From Arthrobacter sp. NtRootA1 (GTDB lineage Bacteria; Actinomycetota; Actinomycetes; Actinomycetales; Micrococcaceae), in contig NZ_AP024630.1 in the NCBI RefSeq assembly GCF_019976975.1, positions 4,402,001 to 4,466,000 of the forward strand: a stretch of 64,000 nt of DNA. Direction: 5' to 3'. Below are positions 52,661 to 61,810 of this stretch, in pieces. The position numbers and the translations under genes were made by a program. The first letter of the stretch is position 1; every line of letters starts with the position of its first letter. The notes under the pieces are model-generated. The model searched no databases. It was not told where the DNA came from and saw only the letters and a list, made by a program, of their open reading frames with translations.

Positions 52661-54148
52661 TTAGTCAGGGCAAACCGGGGTGGTTGGTTGCCCTGGCTTG
52701 CTCATCTCGAATTGCGGGATTTCGTCCGACGTTGGACCTCCACGGAATTTCGGTGAGGGGTGGTGGCCTTCGCTGAGGCGTTCGAGCTCCTGTTCCTCGA
52801 AGACTTCCTCCTGGCCCAGCATGATGGCTGAATCCTCGTTGGTAATCTCGCCATTGAAGGCACGGACCATGACGCTGCGGTCGAACTGGCCCTCCCACTT
52901 GGCTACAACGAACGTGGCTACGCAGTTGCCAAGCAGGTTGACGACGACGCGCATGGAGTCCATGAGGCGATCGGCTCCGAGGAGGAGTGCTACGCCTGCA
53001 ACCGGGAAGATGCCAAGGGCGGCAGCCGTGGCCGAGAGAGCCAGGAACGATGAGCCCGGGACGCCCGCCATGCCTTTGGACGTCAGGAGCAGCACACCCA
53101 GTGCGGCCAACTGCTGACCGAGGTCCAGGTGGTGGCCGAACGCCTGGGCAAGGAAGAGCAGGGAGATGGAAAGGTAGATCGCTGCGCCGTCAAGGTTGAA
53201 GGAGTAGCCGGTGGGAACCACCAGACCGGTGGTTGCCCGGGAACAGCCAGCGTTGGTCAGCTTGGTCATGATGCGCGGCATGACCGCTTCAGTGGAGGCC
53301 GTGCCGAGTGCGAGCAGGAATTCCTCGCGGGTGTATTTCAGGAACTGCCACAGCGGAACACGGGCGAAGCCCCAGGCCACAAGGAACAGCAGGCCGATGA
53401 AGACGACGGCCGCTCCGTAGCAGGATGCGATCAGAAGCGCATACGTGCCCAGCGTGCCAAGCCCGTACTGGCCAATGATGAAGGCCATGGCACCGAAGGC
53501 ACCGATCGGAGCGACCTTCATGATCCAGGACATGATCTTGAAGATCAGCTCCAGAACAGTCTCCATGAGGCTGATCACCGGCAGGCAGCGCTGGCGGCCA
53601 ATGACCACGATCGCGGCACCGAAGAAAACGGAGAAGAAAAGCACCTGGAGCAGGCTGTTGTTGGCGAAGGCGCCGATCACACTGGTGGGGATGACGTCCA
53701 GCAGGAAGGTCGCCGCATCCTTGGGAACCGCGTGGCCGGTCTTTGCGTCCACGGCTTCCTGGGAAAGCGTGGAGGGATCGATGTTCAGGCCGGCACCCGG
53801 CTGGACGATGTTGCCCACGATGAGTCCGAAGACCAGGGCGAAGAGAGTGGCGCAGGTGAAGTACAGGAGTGCTTTGACTCCGACCCTTCCGACCGCCTTG
53901 ACGTCGCCGACTGCCGAGATGCCCGTGACGATCACGAGGAAAATCAGCGGGGCGATGATCATCTTGATGAGTTGAATGAATCCATCACCCAGCGGCCGGA
54001 GGGTGGACCCGAGGTTCGGCCAGAAATGACCGATGAGCACACCTGCGACGACGGCGATCAGGATTTGAAAAAAGAGCGACTTATACAGTGGCTTCTTCTT
54101 CAGCGGGGCCGAACTCGCCTTCAGCGCCGCAGAGTCTGGGATCTTCAT
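52661..54148 (-). CDS. dctA: C4-dicarboxylate/cation symporter (DctA family)
   Basis: About 495 residues from ATG 54148 (a GTG at 54181 would add 11 residues). It imports succinate, fumarate, malate or aspartate with cations. Family signatures: LIKMIIAPLIFLVIVTGIS, the HP1/TM7 motif GYSFNLDGAAIYLSI, and TSKGMAGVPGSSFLAL (HP2). Eight or so membrane helices are visible. The ~70-residue C-terminal tail (QEEVFEEQELERLSEGHHPS) is acidic and polar. A good Crp-type box lies 54 bp upstream, consistent with carbon-source control. Confidence 0.94.
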   Translation of the reverse strand: MKIPDSAALKASSAPLKKKPLYKSLFFQILIAVVAGVLIGHFWPNLGSTLRPLGDGFIQLIKMIIAPLIFLVIVTGISAVGDVKAVGRVGVKALLYFTCATLFALVFGLIVGNIVQPGAGLNIDPSTLSQEAVDAKTGHAVPKDAATFLLDVIPTSVIGAFANNSLLQVLFFSVFFGAAIVVIGRQRCLPVISLMETVLELIFKIMSWIMKVAPIGAFGAMAFIIGQYGLGTLGTYALLIASCYGAAVVFIGLLFLVAWGFARVPLWQFLKYTREEFLLALGTASTEAVMPRIMTKLTNAGCSRATTGLVVPTGYSFNLDGAAIYLSISLLFLAQAFGHHLDLGQQLAALGVLLLTSKGMAGVPGSSFLALSATAAALGIFPVAGVALLLGADRLMDSMRVVVNLLGNCVATFVVAKWEGQFDRSVMVRAFNGEITNEDSAIMLGQEEVFEEQELERLSEGHHPSPKFRGGPTSDEIPQFEMSKPGQPTTPVCPD

Positions 54149-54201
54149 TGATCTGAACCAATCAGTTGGGAACAGCCCCACATTTGGGGGTTGTTTAAAA
54201 A

Positions 54202-54217
54202 TGTAAGCCCGCTCACA
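54202..54217. promoter_or_regulatory. Candidate Crp/GlxR box upstream of dctA
   Basis: TGTAAGCCCGCTCACA matches TGTGA-N6-TCACA at 9 of 10 positions, 54 bp before the dctA ATG. GlxR is known to act on dicarboxylate and acetate uptake genes in corynebacteria, so the assignment is reasonable but unproven. Confidence 0.55.
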
Positions 54218-54317
54218 TCATTCCGCAAGGGGAAATTGAATTTCCATATTGCGGAAAGTCACATTTGGATGGGAAGCCCTACTCCCGTGCCTTCCTGACC
54301 CCTTTGGCAAGGAAAAA

Positions 54318-54352
54318 CCCACGACACGCCCAAAATATGGGCGTGTCGTGGG
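54318..54352 (-). terminator. Rho-independent terminator of the SDR operon
   Basis: Perfect 15-bp arms CCCACGACACGCCCA / TGGGCGTGTCGTGGG around a 5-nt loop; on the minus strand the stem is followed by TTTTTCC. It lies 50 bp after the SDR stop. Confidence 0.95.
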
Positions 54353-54401
54353 CAGAGTAAAAGCAAAGAGGGTCAGGACGACACACTCAAGACCAGGTGA
54401 C

Positions 54402-55169
54402 CTAGCCGCGGCCTATGAACGGCATGCCCGCGGCTGTCACCACCAGGGAACCAACGTTGGCCGACGCCGGCATGTTGGCCATCATCAGCACAGCACGGGC
54501 AGCGTCCGCCACGGGGAACATCGGCTCCACCTTCCGTGACCCATCGGCCTGGAGGGCACCGGAACCAACGCCGATGGTGTCCATGATCTCGGTGCGGGTG
54601 TTGCCGATGTCTATCTGTCCGCAGGTGATGCCGAAGTCGCGGCCATCCAGCTCGATGCTCTTGGTCAGGCCGCTCATCGCGTGCTTCGTCACCGTGTACG
54701 CAACAGATCTGGGCCTGGGGGAATGCGCAGAGATGGAGCCGTTATTGATGATGCGTCCGCCTTGGGGATCCTGGGCCTTCATGGTCCTCACGGCCTCAGC
54801 GGCGCACAGCATGGAGCCCGTGACATTGACGCGCAACGTAGCCTCCCACTGATCGACGTCGATCTCGCCAACATCGCCGGCTGGTCCGAAGATGCCGGCG
54901 TTGTTGAATAGCACATCAACGCGGCCCCAGCGTTGCCGCACCTCCGCGAAAAGGCGCGCGACGTCGTCGGGCTCTGTCACATCGCATGGCGCCACCAGGG
55001 CATCCGGATGGTTGTCCGCAGTCTCCAGCAACTGCGCTTCGCGACGCCCTGCCAACGCCACACGGTAACCATCAGCGAGCATGAGGCGGGCTACGGCCCG
55101 CCCAATGCCGGAACCGGCACCGGTCACGACGGCGACCCTCGGGTCTGCGGGCGGGCGTGGGTCAGTCAT
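54402..55169 (-). CDS. Short-chain dehydrogenase/reductase
   Basis: A 255-residue classical SDR. The NAD(P)-binding motif TGAGSGIG lies near residue 16, NNAG near 90, catalytic Ser in NNGSISAHS and Tyr-Lys in AYTVTKHAM. The Arg-rich stretch AGRREAQL after the second strand suggests NADP preference. It is downstream of the racemase-like gene (63 bp) and the NCS1 permease, in the same direction, and ends at a strong terminator, so it may oxidise or reduce a metabolite of the imported compound. Confidence 0.9.
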   Translation of the reverse strand: MTDPRPPADPRVAVVTGAGSGIGRAVARLMLADGYRVALAGRREAQLLETADNHPDALVAPCDVTEPDDVARLFAEVRQRWGRVDVLFNNAGIFGPAGDVGEIDVDQWEATLRVNVTGSMLCAAEAVRTMKAQDPQGGRIINNGSISAHSPRPRSVAYTVTKHAMSGLTKSIELDGRDFGITCGQIDIGNTRTEIMDTIGVGSGALQADGSRKVEPMFPVADAARAVLMMANMPASANVGSLVVTAAGMPFIGRG

Positions 55170-55232
55170 GTGGTGGCCTTTCGGGAAATCGCCTTAAGCT
55201 TCTGTAACCAGCGTCAGCTTCTGTAACCCGCG

Positions 55233-55994
55233 TCAGCGAGCGGCCTCCGCGGGCTGCTCTGCAGTGGGCTGGGCTGCTGTTATCGGCCAGCCTATGACAG
55301 TCTTCGGACGCGGCGTTGCATAGGTACGGACTTTGGACGTGCTGAGGCCGAGCCGGACCAAGGATTCAGCGATGGTGACGGCCGCAGCCACACCATCAAC
55401 AACAGGCACGCCGGCGCGCTGCCGGATCTGCTCGTCGAGGCCAGCCATGCCACCGCAGCCAAGGACAATCACCTCAGCCTTGTCCTGCAGGACAGCTTGC
55501 TCGGCCTGGCCCACGATCGCTTCGACGGCTCGGTCCGGGTGCTCCTCGAGTTCCAGTACAGCCATACCGCTGGCGCGGACCGAGGCACAGCGTGCCTCCA
55601 GCCCGGCAAGCTTGAGGCGGTCCTCAATCAAGGGGACGGCACGGTCCAACGTAGTAACGACCGAGTACTTATGGCCAAGGAACATCGCAGTGCTGGCAGC
55701 AGCCTCGGTGATATCTACCACCGGGACATCCAGGAGCTCCTGCAACCCCTCCCGGCCGTGCTCGCCGTAGCCTGCCTGGATGACGGCGTCGAAAGGTTCG
55801 GGATAGTTGACCACAGCATCCATGACAGCGATCGCGGCAAGGTAGCTCTCGAAGTTGCCCTCGCAGGAGTCGGCACCAAAGCGTGGAGTGATGCCAACGA
55901 TCTCAGTGCCGGGGGCGGCAGCAGCCCGGGCCTGAGCGGCGATCGAATCGGTCATGGACTGTGTGGTGTTCACGTTTGCAACAAGGATGCGCAT
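55233..55994 (-). CDS. Asp/Glu racemase-superfamily protein (hydantoin/allantoin racemase-like, first Cys missing)
   Basis: About 253 residues from ATG 55994 (AGAGGAAACC upstream). It belongs to the aspartate/glutamate racemase superfamily by MRILVANVNTTQSMT, VVDITEAAASTAMFLGHKYSVVTT and VIVLGCGGMAGLDEQI (the second catalytic Cys). The first catalytic Cys, normally in a CFGDPG-like segment, is replaced: the segment reads VIQAGYGEHGREGLQELLD. It may therefore be a lyase/isomerase relative or act by another mechanism. It is 13 bp after the NCS1 permease and clearly in its operon, linking it to hydantoin or allantoin use. Confidence 0.82.
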   Translation of the reverse strand: MRILVANVNTTQSMTDSIAAQARAAAAPGTEIVGITPRFGADSCEGNFESYLAAIAVMDAVVNYPEPFDAVIQAGYGEHGREGLQELLDVPVVDITEAAASTAMFLGHKYSVVTTLDRAVPLIEDRLKLAGLEARCASVRASGMAVLELEEHPDRAVEAIVGQAEQAVLQDKAEVIVLGCGGMAGLDEQIRQRAGVPVVDGVAAAVTIAESLVRLGLSTSKVRTYATPRPKTVIGWPITAAQPTAEQPAEAAR

Positions 55995-56007
55995 GGTTTC
56001 CTCTGTA

Positions 56008-57573
56008 TCAGTGCGTGCTGGCGACAGCGATTGGTTCGCCGGAGACGTCCTCGTGGGCCTGCTTCTTGTCAGCAACAGCGAAGTACGTGAGCGCAGCGAC
56101 GCCGGCTCCGATGAACCACGCGAACGGTGCCGCGGGAGCTAATCCTGGAATGAAGGCGATGGCGATGGCCAAGGCAGCTGCGGGGAGCATGGCAATGATG
56201 GCCTTGGGGTTCACGCCCCGCTTGTAGAAGTATGCGCCCTTGGGATCATCGGTATAGAGCTCGGGAACGTTGACCTTGCCCCGACGGACCAGCCAGTAGT
56301 CGGCCATGACCACTCCGAACAGCGGGCCGAGCAGGGCGCCCAGGCCACCAAGGAAGTACACGATGACGATCGGGTTGTTGTAGAGGTTCCACGGCAGGAT
56401 GATGAGGCCAATGGTGCCGCTGACCCAGGCCGCTTTGCGGAAGTTCAGGTGCCGCGGGAAGAGGTTGGTCAGTGCATAAACGGGTGCTACGAAGTTGGCC
56501 ATCAGGTTCACGGCGATGGTCAGGATCAGCAATGCAAGGCAAGCCAGGACGAGCAACAGAGTATTGGGGATGCTCTGGACGATGTCCGACGGGCTCTCGA
56601 TGACTGTGCCATTGATCTTGTACTGTCCACCGGCCATGACAACCACGATTGCACCGAATACCAGCATGTTGATGGGGATGCCCCAGAAGTTGCCCTTGAC
56701 GATGGACTTCCTGGACACAGAGGACCTGGTGAAATCGCAGAAATTCAGGACAAACGTTCCGTAGATCGAAACCCACAATGCCCCACCAGCGAAGATGGTG
56801 AGCCACATATCGGCGCCTTCGAGTCCCTTGATGCCGCTCCACTGGATGGCTCCGCCGGCCTCGATGAAGACCCACACGGCAATCGCTGCCATGGTCACCA
56901 GGATGATGGGACCTGCGAAGGCCTCATATTTACGGATCATCTCCATGCCGAAGCTGACAATGACCAACTGAATTATCCAGAGAGCCACGAAGGAGAGCCA
57001 GCCCAGCGTTGAAAGGCCCAGGATCGAGTTGCTGTCCAGATCCTTCAGGCCCGGGGCCATGGCGACGAGCATGACGCGAAGCACCACTGATGCCAGGTAT
57101 GTCTGGATCCCGAACCAAGCGACAGCCACGGCGCCACGGACGAGGCTGGCGATCTGCGCACCGCGGATGCCGAAGCTGATGCGGCTCATGACGGGGAACG
57201 GAACGCCGGTCTTCTGGCCCATGAATCCGGAGAAGTTCAAGAGGGCGAAGAGCAGGGTAGCCCCAATTCCCAGTGCCACCAGGATCTGCCAGCCACCTAG
57301 ACCGAGCGAGAACAAACCAATGGCGAAGGCATAGTTACCCAGGCTGTGGACGTCATTGGCCCAGAGGGTAAAGATGCTGTAGCTCGTCCACTTGCGGCCT
57401 GCGGCCTTGGTGGGTGCGAGGTCAACGTTGTAAAGACTCGGGCTGATGGTACGGCCTGCGGCTTCGGAAGCAATAGCGCAAAGGTCCGTGTTGCCCACGG
57501 CCGGGTGGTTGGGCCCACCTGCTGTTGTGTCTCCCGGAGTCTCAGTGACGCCGACTGATGAAGTCGTCTGCAT
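56008..57573 (-). CDS. NCS1-family nucleobase/hydantoin:cation symporter (Mhp1-like)
   Basis: About 521 residues from ATG 57573. Twelve membrane segments are expected. Recognisable NCS1 landmarks are SPSLYNVDLAPTKAAGRKWT, FTLWANDVHSLGNYAFAIG, MSRISFGIRGAQIASLVRGA, VAWFGIQTYLASVVLRVM and FGVVMADYWLVRRGKVNVPE. The family carries purines, pyrimidines, hydantoins or allantoin; Mhp1 of Microbacterium carries hydantoins. With the racemase-like protein 13 bp downstream, uptake of allantoin or a 5-substituted hydantoin is likely. First gene of the permease-racemase-SDR operon, divergent from aceE. Confidence 0.92.
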   Translation of the reverse strand: MQTTSSVGVTETPGDTTAGGPNHPAVGNTDLCAIASEAAGRTISPSLYNVDLAPTKAAGRKWTSYSIFTLWANDVHSLGNYAFAIGLFSLGLGGWQILVALGIGATLLFALLNFSGFMGQKTGVPFPVMSRISFGIRGAQIASLVRGAVAVAWFGIQTYLASVVLRVMLVAMAPGLKDLDSNSILGLSTLGWLSFVALWIIQLVIVSFGMEMIRKYEAFAGPIILVTMAAIAVWVFIEAGGAIQWSGIKGLEGADMWLTIFAGGALWVSIYGTFVLNFCDFTRSSVSRKSIVKGNFWGIPINMLVFGAIVVVMAGGQYKINGTVIESPSDIVQSIPNTLLLVLACLALLILTIAVNLMANFVAPVYALTNLFPRHLNFRKAAWVSGTIGLIILPWNLYNNPIVIVYFLGGLGALLGPLFGVVMADYWLVRRGKVNVPELYTDDPKGAYFYKRGVNPKAIIAMLPAAALAIAIAFIPGLAPAAPFAWFIGAGVAALTYFAVADKKQAHEDVSGEPIAVASTH

Positions 57574-57674
57574 CGTGGATCTCCACTTCGTACTGCTTCC
57601 ACAAAGCGGAAACAAGTTATTGAATAGTGAAAGTACTCTATGACTCAGGTCACGTCACGTCAAGGCGTCACAAG

Positions 57675-57690
57675 TGTATGGAGGGTCACA
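57675..57690. promoter_or_regulatory. Weak Crp-like site in the NCS1/aceE spacer
   Basis: TGTATGGAGGGTCACA matches TGTGA-N6-TCACA at 8 of 10 positions, about 100 bp upstream of the permease start. The surrounding bases contain several GTCAC repeats, so this may be chance. Confidence 0.3.
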
Positions 57691-57745
57691 TTCGGTTGAT
57701 TGGGCCCGCCTTTCCCAGTTGACTGTTGCGGTTACGTAATCCGTG

Positions 57746-57774
57746 TTGACGCTGCCCATCGGCAGACGTAATCT
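57746..57774 (+). promoter_or_regulatory. aceE promoter
   Basis: TTGACG (57746-57751) and TAATCT (57769-57774) lie exactly 17 bp apart and point at aceE, giving a start of transcription near 57781 and a leader of about 80 nt. Confidence 0.7.
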
Positions 57775-57782
57775 CGAATTGC

Positions 57783-57795
57783 AGAATTTTATTCT
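57783..57795. promoter_or_regulatory. Putative operator overlapping the aceE transcription start
   Basis: AGAATTTTATTCT is a perfect 5-bp-arm palindrome (AGAAT-N3-ATTCT) lying just after the -10 element, the position of a repressor site. It could bind a GntR-type regulator; the regulator is not identified here. Confidence 0.4.
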
Positions 57796-57864
57796 CACAA
57801 TACGAAATTCCTTGAGCGCCCCCACAGAGCAAGCGCCCAGACATTCAATGAAGAGAGGTTGGAC

Positions 57865-60648
57865 GTGGCTGCAGGAGAAGAGACCTCACACATCCTCAGC
57901 GGGTTGACTGCCCAGCTGCCTGATCGTGATCCGGAAGAGACCGCGGAGTGGATTGAGTCCCTTGATGCGTTGATCGCGGAGCAGGGCACGGAGCGTGCCC
58001 AGTACATTATGCGTTCGTTGTTGCAGCGTGCTGGTGCCCGGTCGGTGGGTGTGCCGATGGTGACGACCACTGATTATGTGAACACGATCCCGGTGGACCA
58101 GGAAGCGGAGTTCCCCGGGAACGAGGAGTTCGAGCGCCGGTACCGTGCGTACATGCGCTGGAACGCCGCGGTCATGGTCCACCGTGCGCAGCGGTCCGAT
58201 ATTGGGGTGGGTGGGCATATTTCCACCTACGCGGGCGCGGCGACCTTGTACGAGGTCGGGTTCAACCATTTCTTCCGCGGCAAGGACCACCCCTCGGGCG
58301 GGGACCAGGTGTTCTTCCAGGGACACGCGTCCCCGGGCATGTACGCCAGGGCGTTCATGGAAGGCCGCCTCTCGGAAGAGGACCTGGACGGGTTCCGCCA
58401 GGAAAAGTCCAAGGAAGGCCACGCCCTCTCCTCCTACCCGCACCCCAGGTTGATGCCGGACTTCTGGGAGTTCCCGACCGTGTCCATGGGCATCGGGCCG
58501 ATGAACGCGATCTACCAGGCCCAGTCCAACCGGTACCTGCAGGGCCGGGGCATCAAGGACACCTCCGACCAGCAGGTCTGGGCGTTTTTGGGCGACGGGG
58601 AAATGGACGAGCCCGAGTCCCGCGGGTTGCTGCAGCTGGCAGCGAACGAGAACCTGGACAACCTGAACTTCGTGATCAACTGCAACCTCCAGCGCCTGGA
58701 CGGGCCCGTGCGGGGCAACGGGAAGATCATGCAGGAACTCGAAGCGTTCTTCCGCGGCGCGGGCTGGAACGTGATCAAGGTCGTCTGGGGCCGGGAATGG
58801 GACTCCCTGCTGGAAAAGGACACCGACGGGGCGTTGGTGAAAATCATGAACGAAACCCCCGATGGTGACTACCAGACCTACAAGGCCGAGTCCGGCGGGT
58901 TCGTCCGGGACCACTTCTTCGGCAAGAACCCCCGCACCAAGGACATGGTCGCGGACCTGAGCGATGAACAGATCTGGGGCCTCAAACGCGGCGGGCACGA
59001 TTACCGCAAGGTCTACGCCGCGTACAAGGCAGCGGTGGAGTTCAAGGGCAAACCCACCGTGATCCTGGCCAAAACCGTCAAGGGCTACGGCCTGGGCCCG
59101 CACTTCGAAGGCCGCAACGCCACCCACCAGATGAAAAAGCTGACCATGGAAGACCTCAAGGCCTTCCGTGACCACCTGCGCATCCCCATCACCGATGACC
59201 AGCTCGACGCGGACCTCTACCGGCCCCCGTACTACCACCCCGGCATGGACGCCCCGGAAATCAAATACCTCATGGAACGCCGGGCAGAACTTGGCGGGTT
59301 CGTCCCCGAACGCCGCCGCACCCACACCCCCGTCACCCTCCCCGAGGCCAAGTCCTACGAAGTCGCCAAACGCGGATCGGGCAAACAACAAGCCGCGACC
59401 ACCATGGCCTTCGTCCGGCTCCTGAAAGACCTCATGCGGGATAAGAACTTCGGTGCCCGGTTCGTGCCCGTCGTCCCGGATGAATCCCGCACCTTCGGCA
59501 TGGACGCGTTCTTCCCCACCGCGAAAATCTACAACCCCAAGGGCCAGAACTACCTCTCCGTGGACCGGGACCTCGTCCTGGCCTACAAGGAATCCCCCGC
59601 CGGGCAACTGATCCACCCCGGCATCAACGAAGCCGGCGCCGTCGCAGCGTTCACCGCCGCCGGAACCTCCTACGCCACCCACGGCGAACCCCTGGTCCCG
59701 ATCTACGTGTTCTACTCCATGTTCGGCTTCCAACGCACCGGAGATTCCTTCTGGGCCGCCGCGGACCAAATGACCCGCGGCTTCATCATCGGCGCCACCG
59801 CAGGACGAACCACCCTCACCGGCGAAGGACTCCAACACGCCGACGGGCACTCACCCCTGCTGGCCTCCACCAACCCCGCCGTGAAAACCTACGACCCCGC
59901 CTACGGCTACGAAATCGGCCACATCATCCGCCACGGCCTCGAACAAATGTACGGACCCGACGCTGACGCGCAAGGCATACAAACCGCGTCAGATAAAAAC
60001 GTGATGTACTACCTCACCGTCTACAACGAACCCATCACCCAACCCGCCGAACCGGAAAACCTGGACATCAACGGGCTCCTCAAAGGCATCTACCGCCTCG
60101 CCCCCGCCCCGGAAAACACCACCGGCAACGGCAACCGGCCCACCGCGAACATCCTCGCCTCCGGCGTGTCCGTGCCCTGGGCCCTGGACGCCGCCCGGAT
60201 CCTCAACGACGACTGGGGAGTCGCCGCCGACGTCTGGTCCGTGACGTCCTGGAACGAACTCCGACGCGACGGACTCGCCGCCGAAGAACACGCCTTCCTC
60301 AACCCCGGCCAACCCGCCCGCACCCCGTTCATCACCGAACAACTCGCCGGCACCACCGGACCCGTCATCGCCGTGTCCGACTACATGAAAGCCGTCCCCG
60401 ACCAAATCCGCCAATTCATCCCCAACGACTTCGCCTCCCTCGGAGCAGACGGCTTCGGCTTCTCCGACACCCGCCAAGCCGCCCGCCGCTACTTCAAAAA
60501 CGACACCCACTCCATCGTCGCCAAAACCCTGCAGATGCTGGCGGCGAGGGGCGAAGTCGAGGAGGGTGCGCCGTCGTACGCTATTGACCGCTACAAGCTG
60601 CTCGATGTGAACGCGGGCACCACCGGCGGAGCAGGCGGAGACGCCTAG
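57865..60648 (+). CDS. aceE: Pyruvate dehydrogenase E1 component, homodimeric type
   Basis: About 927 residues from GTG 57865 (AGAGAGG six bases upstream). It decarboxylates pyruvate in the pyruvate dehydrogenase complex. Signatures: [40 protein letters not shown], the thiamine diphosphate motif [12 protein letters not shown] through [13 protein letters not shown], and [19 protein letters not shown]. The length matches actinobacterial AceE. Strand composition shifts along the gene: the 5' part is G-rich and the 3' part C-rich on the coding strand, producing a long spurious antisense frame. E2 and E3 are not adjacent, as usual in this group. Confidence 0.97.
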   Translation: MAAGEETSHILSGLTAQLPDRDPEETAEWIESLDALIAEQGTERAQYIMRSLLQRAGARSVGVPMVTTTDYVNTIPVDQEAEFPGNEEFERRYRAYMRWNAAVMVHRAQRSDIGVGGHISTYAGAATLYEVGFNHFFRGKDHPSGGDQVFFQGHASPGMYARAFMEGRLSEEDLDGFRQEKSKEGHALSSYPHPRLMPDFWEFPTVSMGIGPMNAIYQAQSNRYLQGRGIKDTSDQQVWAFLGDGEMDEPESRGLLQLAANENLDNLNFVINCNLQRLDGPVRGNGKIMQELEAFFRGAGWNVIKVVWGREWDSLLEKDTDGALVKIMNETPDGDYQTYKAESGGFVRDHFFGKNPRTKDMVADLSDEQIWGLKRGGHDYRKVYAAYKAAVEFKGKPTVILAKTVKGYGLGPHFEGRNATHQMKKLTMEDLKAFRDHLRIPITDDQLDADLYRPPYYHPGMDAPEIKYLMERRAELGGFVPERRRTHTPVTLPEAKSYEVAKRGSGKQQAATTMAFVRLLKDLMRDKNFGARFVPVVPDESRTFGMDAFFPTAKIYNPKGQNYLSVDRDLVLAYKESPAGQLIHPGINEAGAVAAFTAAGTSYATHGEPLVPIYVFYSMFGFQRTGDSFWAAADQMTRGFIIGATAGRTTLTGEGLQHADGHSPLLASTNPAVKTYDPAYGYEIGHIIRHGLEQMYGPDADAQGIQTASDKNVMYYLTVYNEPITQPAEPENLDINGLLKGIYRLAPAPENTTGNGNRPTANILASGVSVPWALDAARILNDDWGVAADVWSVTSWNELRRDGLAAEEHAFLNPGQPARTPFITEQLAGTTGPVIAVSDYMKAVPDQIRQFIPNDFASLGADGFGFSDTRQAARRYFKNDTHSIVAKTLQMLAARGEVEEGAPSYAIDRYKLLDVNAGTTGGAGGDA

Positions 60649-60674
60649 CAACCCACGGATAACAGGGCATAAAA

Positions 60675-60717
60675 ACAGTTGGCGGCAGTGTTCATGATGA
60701 ACACTGCCGCCAACTGT
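60675..60717. terminator. Near-perfect palindromic terminator between aceE and the YegP-like gene
   Basis: 21-bp complementary arms (60675-60695 and 60697-60717) around one central base, ending in ACAGTTGG / CCAACTGT, with A-rich sequence before it. It probably terminates both converging genes. Confidence 0.85.
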
Positions 60718-60739
60718 ATTTGCGGTGTTACCGGGAAGC

Positions 60740-60931
60740 TCAGGTACCCAGATTCCTGCGGTCTACTACGAATCCGGTTGCCGCGTTTTCGCGGACTGCG
60801 TTGATACCGGCCACGACGGCCTTCAAATTGGGAAATTGTGGTGACACTGCCACAACTGTGCCGTCATCGGCTGTGAGTCGAAACCTGAACGTATTCGTCC
60901 CGGCGTTGAGTATTTCGAAACTGCCCGCCAT
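60740..60931 (-). CDS. YegP/DUF1508 family small protein (copy 2)
   Basis: A 63-residue protein from ATG 60931 with AAGGGGAAG directly upstream (a GTG at 60949 would add six residues). The sequence MAGSFEILNAGTNTFRFRLT, ADDGTVVAVSPQFPNL, and GINAVRENAATG aligns along its full length with the copy at 18057-18257. No other gene is clearly in the operon. Function unknown; E. coli YegP-type domains occur as small standalone or tandem proteins. Confidence 0.88.
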   Translation of the reverse strand: MAGSFEILNAGTNTFRFRLTADDGTVVAVSPQFPNLKAVVAGINAVRENAATGFVVDRRNLGT

Positions 60932-61117
60932 CTTCCCCTTTTCCTCCACGCATCATTGCATTAGAGCTGATTTCAACAATTCCCTACCGACAATAATGGC
61001 CGTCGGAACCTACCAACAGACCTACTGAGGAGTAGTTTGCAACCGATTTTGGTAGATGTCCCGGAAAGCTCCGAGGAGGCTACAGACCGCGTGCATGCCC
61101 GCGCGTATCGTGAGGAT

Positions 61118-61729
61118 ATGACTGGATCCGGCGTGGCGCCCACCACGGGTGTCCTGCTTGCTGCGGGGGCTGGCACTCGCTTGGGCCGCGGGCCCAAAGC
61201 GCTGCTCCCCTACCGCGGCCGCACGCTGGTTGAGGTGCTCGCCGATACGCTGTTCGACGGCGGCTGCCGGGAGGTCGTGGTGGTGGTTGGGGCCGAGGCG
61301 GACCGCGTTCGAAGCACCACGGATCTACGGACGTACAAGGTGGTCGAGAACGAAAATTGGGCTAAGGGCATGGCCGGCTCTTTCCGTGCAGGAATCGAGG
61401 CAGCCTCACCGGGACACAGCATCATGGTGGCTCTGGTGGATCAGCCCGGGTTAACCCCGACGGCGGTCAGCAGGTTGCTGGGCAGCCACCGTCCGGGTCG
61501 GGTCACGGCGGCCGCATACCCTGACGAGTCAGGCCGCCTTAAGCGTCGGCACCCGGTGATTATCGACGTCGGGCTCCGATCCCAAGCGGCGGAAGCCGCG
61601 AATGGTGACACGGGGGCGCGATCTTTCCTCAAGGCGCATCCAGGTTTGGTGGACCTGGTGGATTGCAGTGACCTTTGCTCCGGCGAAGACCTGGATACGA
61701 AGGACCAGCTGCACCTTCTGGAGGACTGA
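61118..61729 (+). CDS. MobA-like nucleotidyltransferase (probable molybdenum cofactor cytidylyltransferase)
   Basis: About 203 residues from ATG 61118 (GAGG just upstream; an upstream TTG at 61037 is possible). The N-terminal nucleotide-binding motif LLAAGAGTRLGRGPKALLPY is that of MobA/MocA-type NTP transferases; VVVVGAEADRV and MVALVDQPGLT (metal-binding Asp) follow. In family members beside xanthine dehydrogenase genes this protein adds CMP or GMP to the molybdopterin cofactor, and the next gene here is such a dehydrogenase, transcribed convergently. MocA is a reasonable guess but unproven. Confidence 0.83.
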   Translation: MTGSGVAPTTGVLLAAGAGTRLGRGPKALLPYRGRTLVEVLADTLFDGGCREVVVVVGAEADRVRSTTDLRTYKVVENENWAKGMAGSFRAGIEAASPGHSIMVALVDQPGLTPTAVSRLLGSHRPGRVTAAAYPDESGRLKRRHPVIIDVGLRSQAAEAANGDTGARSFLKAHPGLVDLVDCSDLCSGEDLDTKDQLHLLED

Positions 61730-61760
61730 CAACCCCACGCGCCCGGATGTCACCCAAGTA

Positions 61761-61810
61761 AGTCGCATTTGTGCGCGTTTAGAAGGCTCAAAACGCGCAC
61801 AAATGCGACT
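61761..61810. terminator. Terminator between the nucleotidyltransferase and xanthine dehydrogenase genes
   Basis: AGTCGCATTTGTGCGCGTTT (61761-61780) and AAACGCGCACAAATGCGACT (61791-61810) are perfect 20-bp arms with a 10-nt loop. One arm abuts the xanthine dehydrogenase stop at 61810-61812. Confidence 0.88.

Noticed and set aside
53129-54151. A 340-residue plus-strand open frame
   Set aside because: It is antisense to dctA; the Asp/Glu/His/Gly-rich translation reflects the reverse complement of hydrophobic codons.
57886-59850. A 654-residue open frame on the minus strand
   Set aside because: It lies wholly inside aceE, has no family resemblance, and arises from strong third-position GC bias on the opposite strand.
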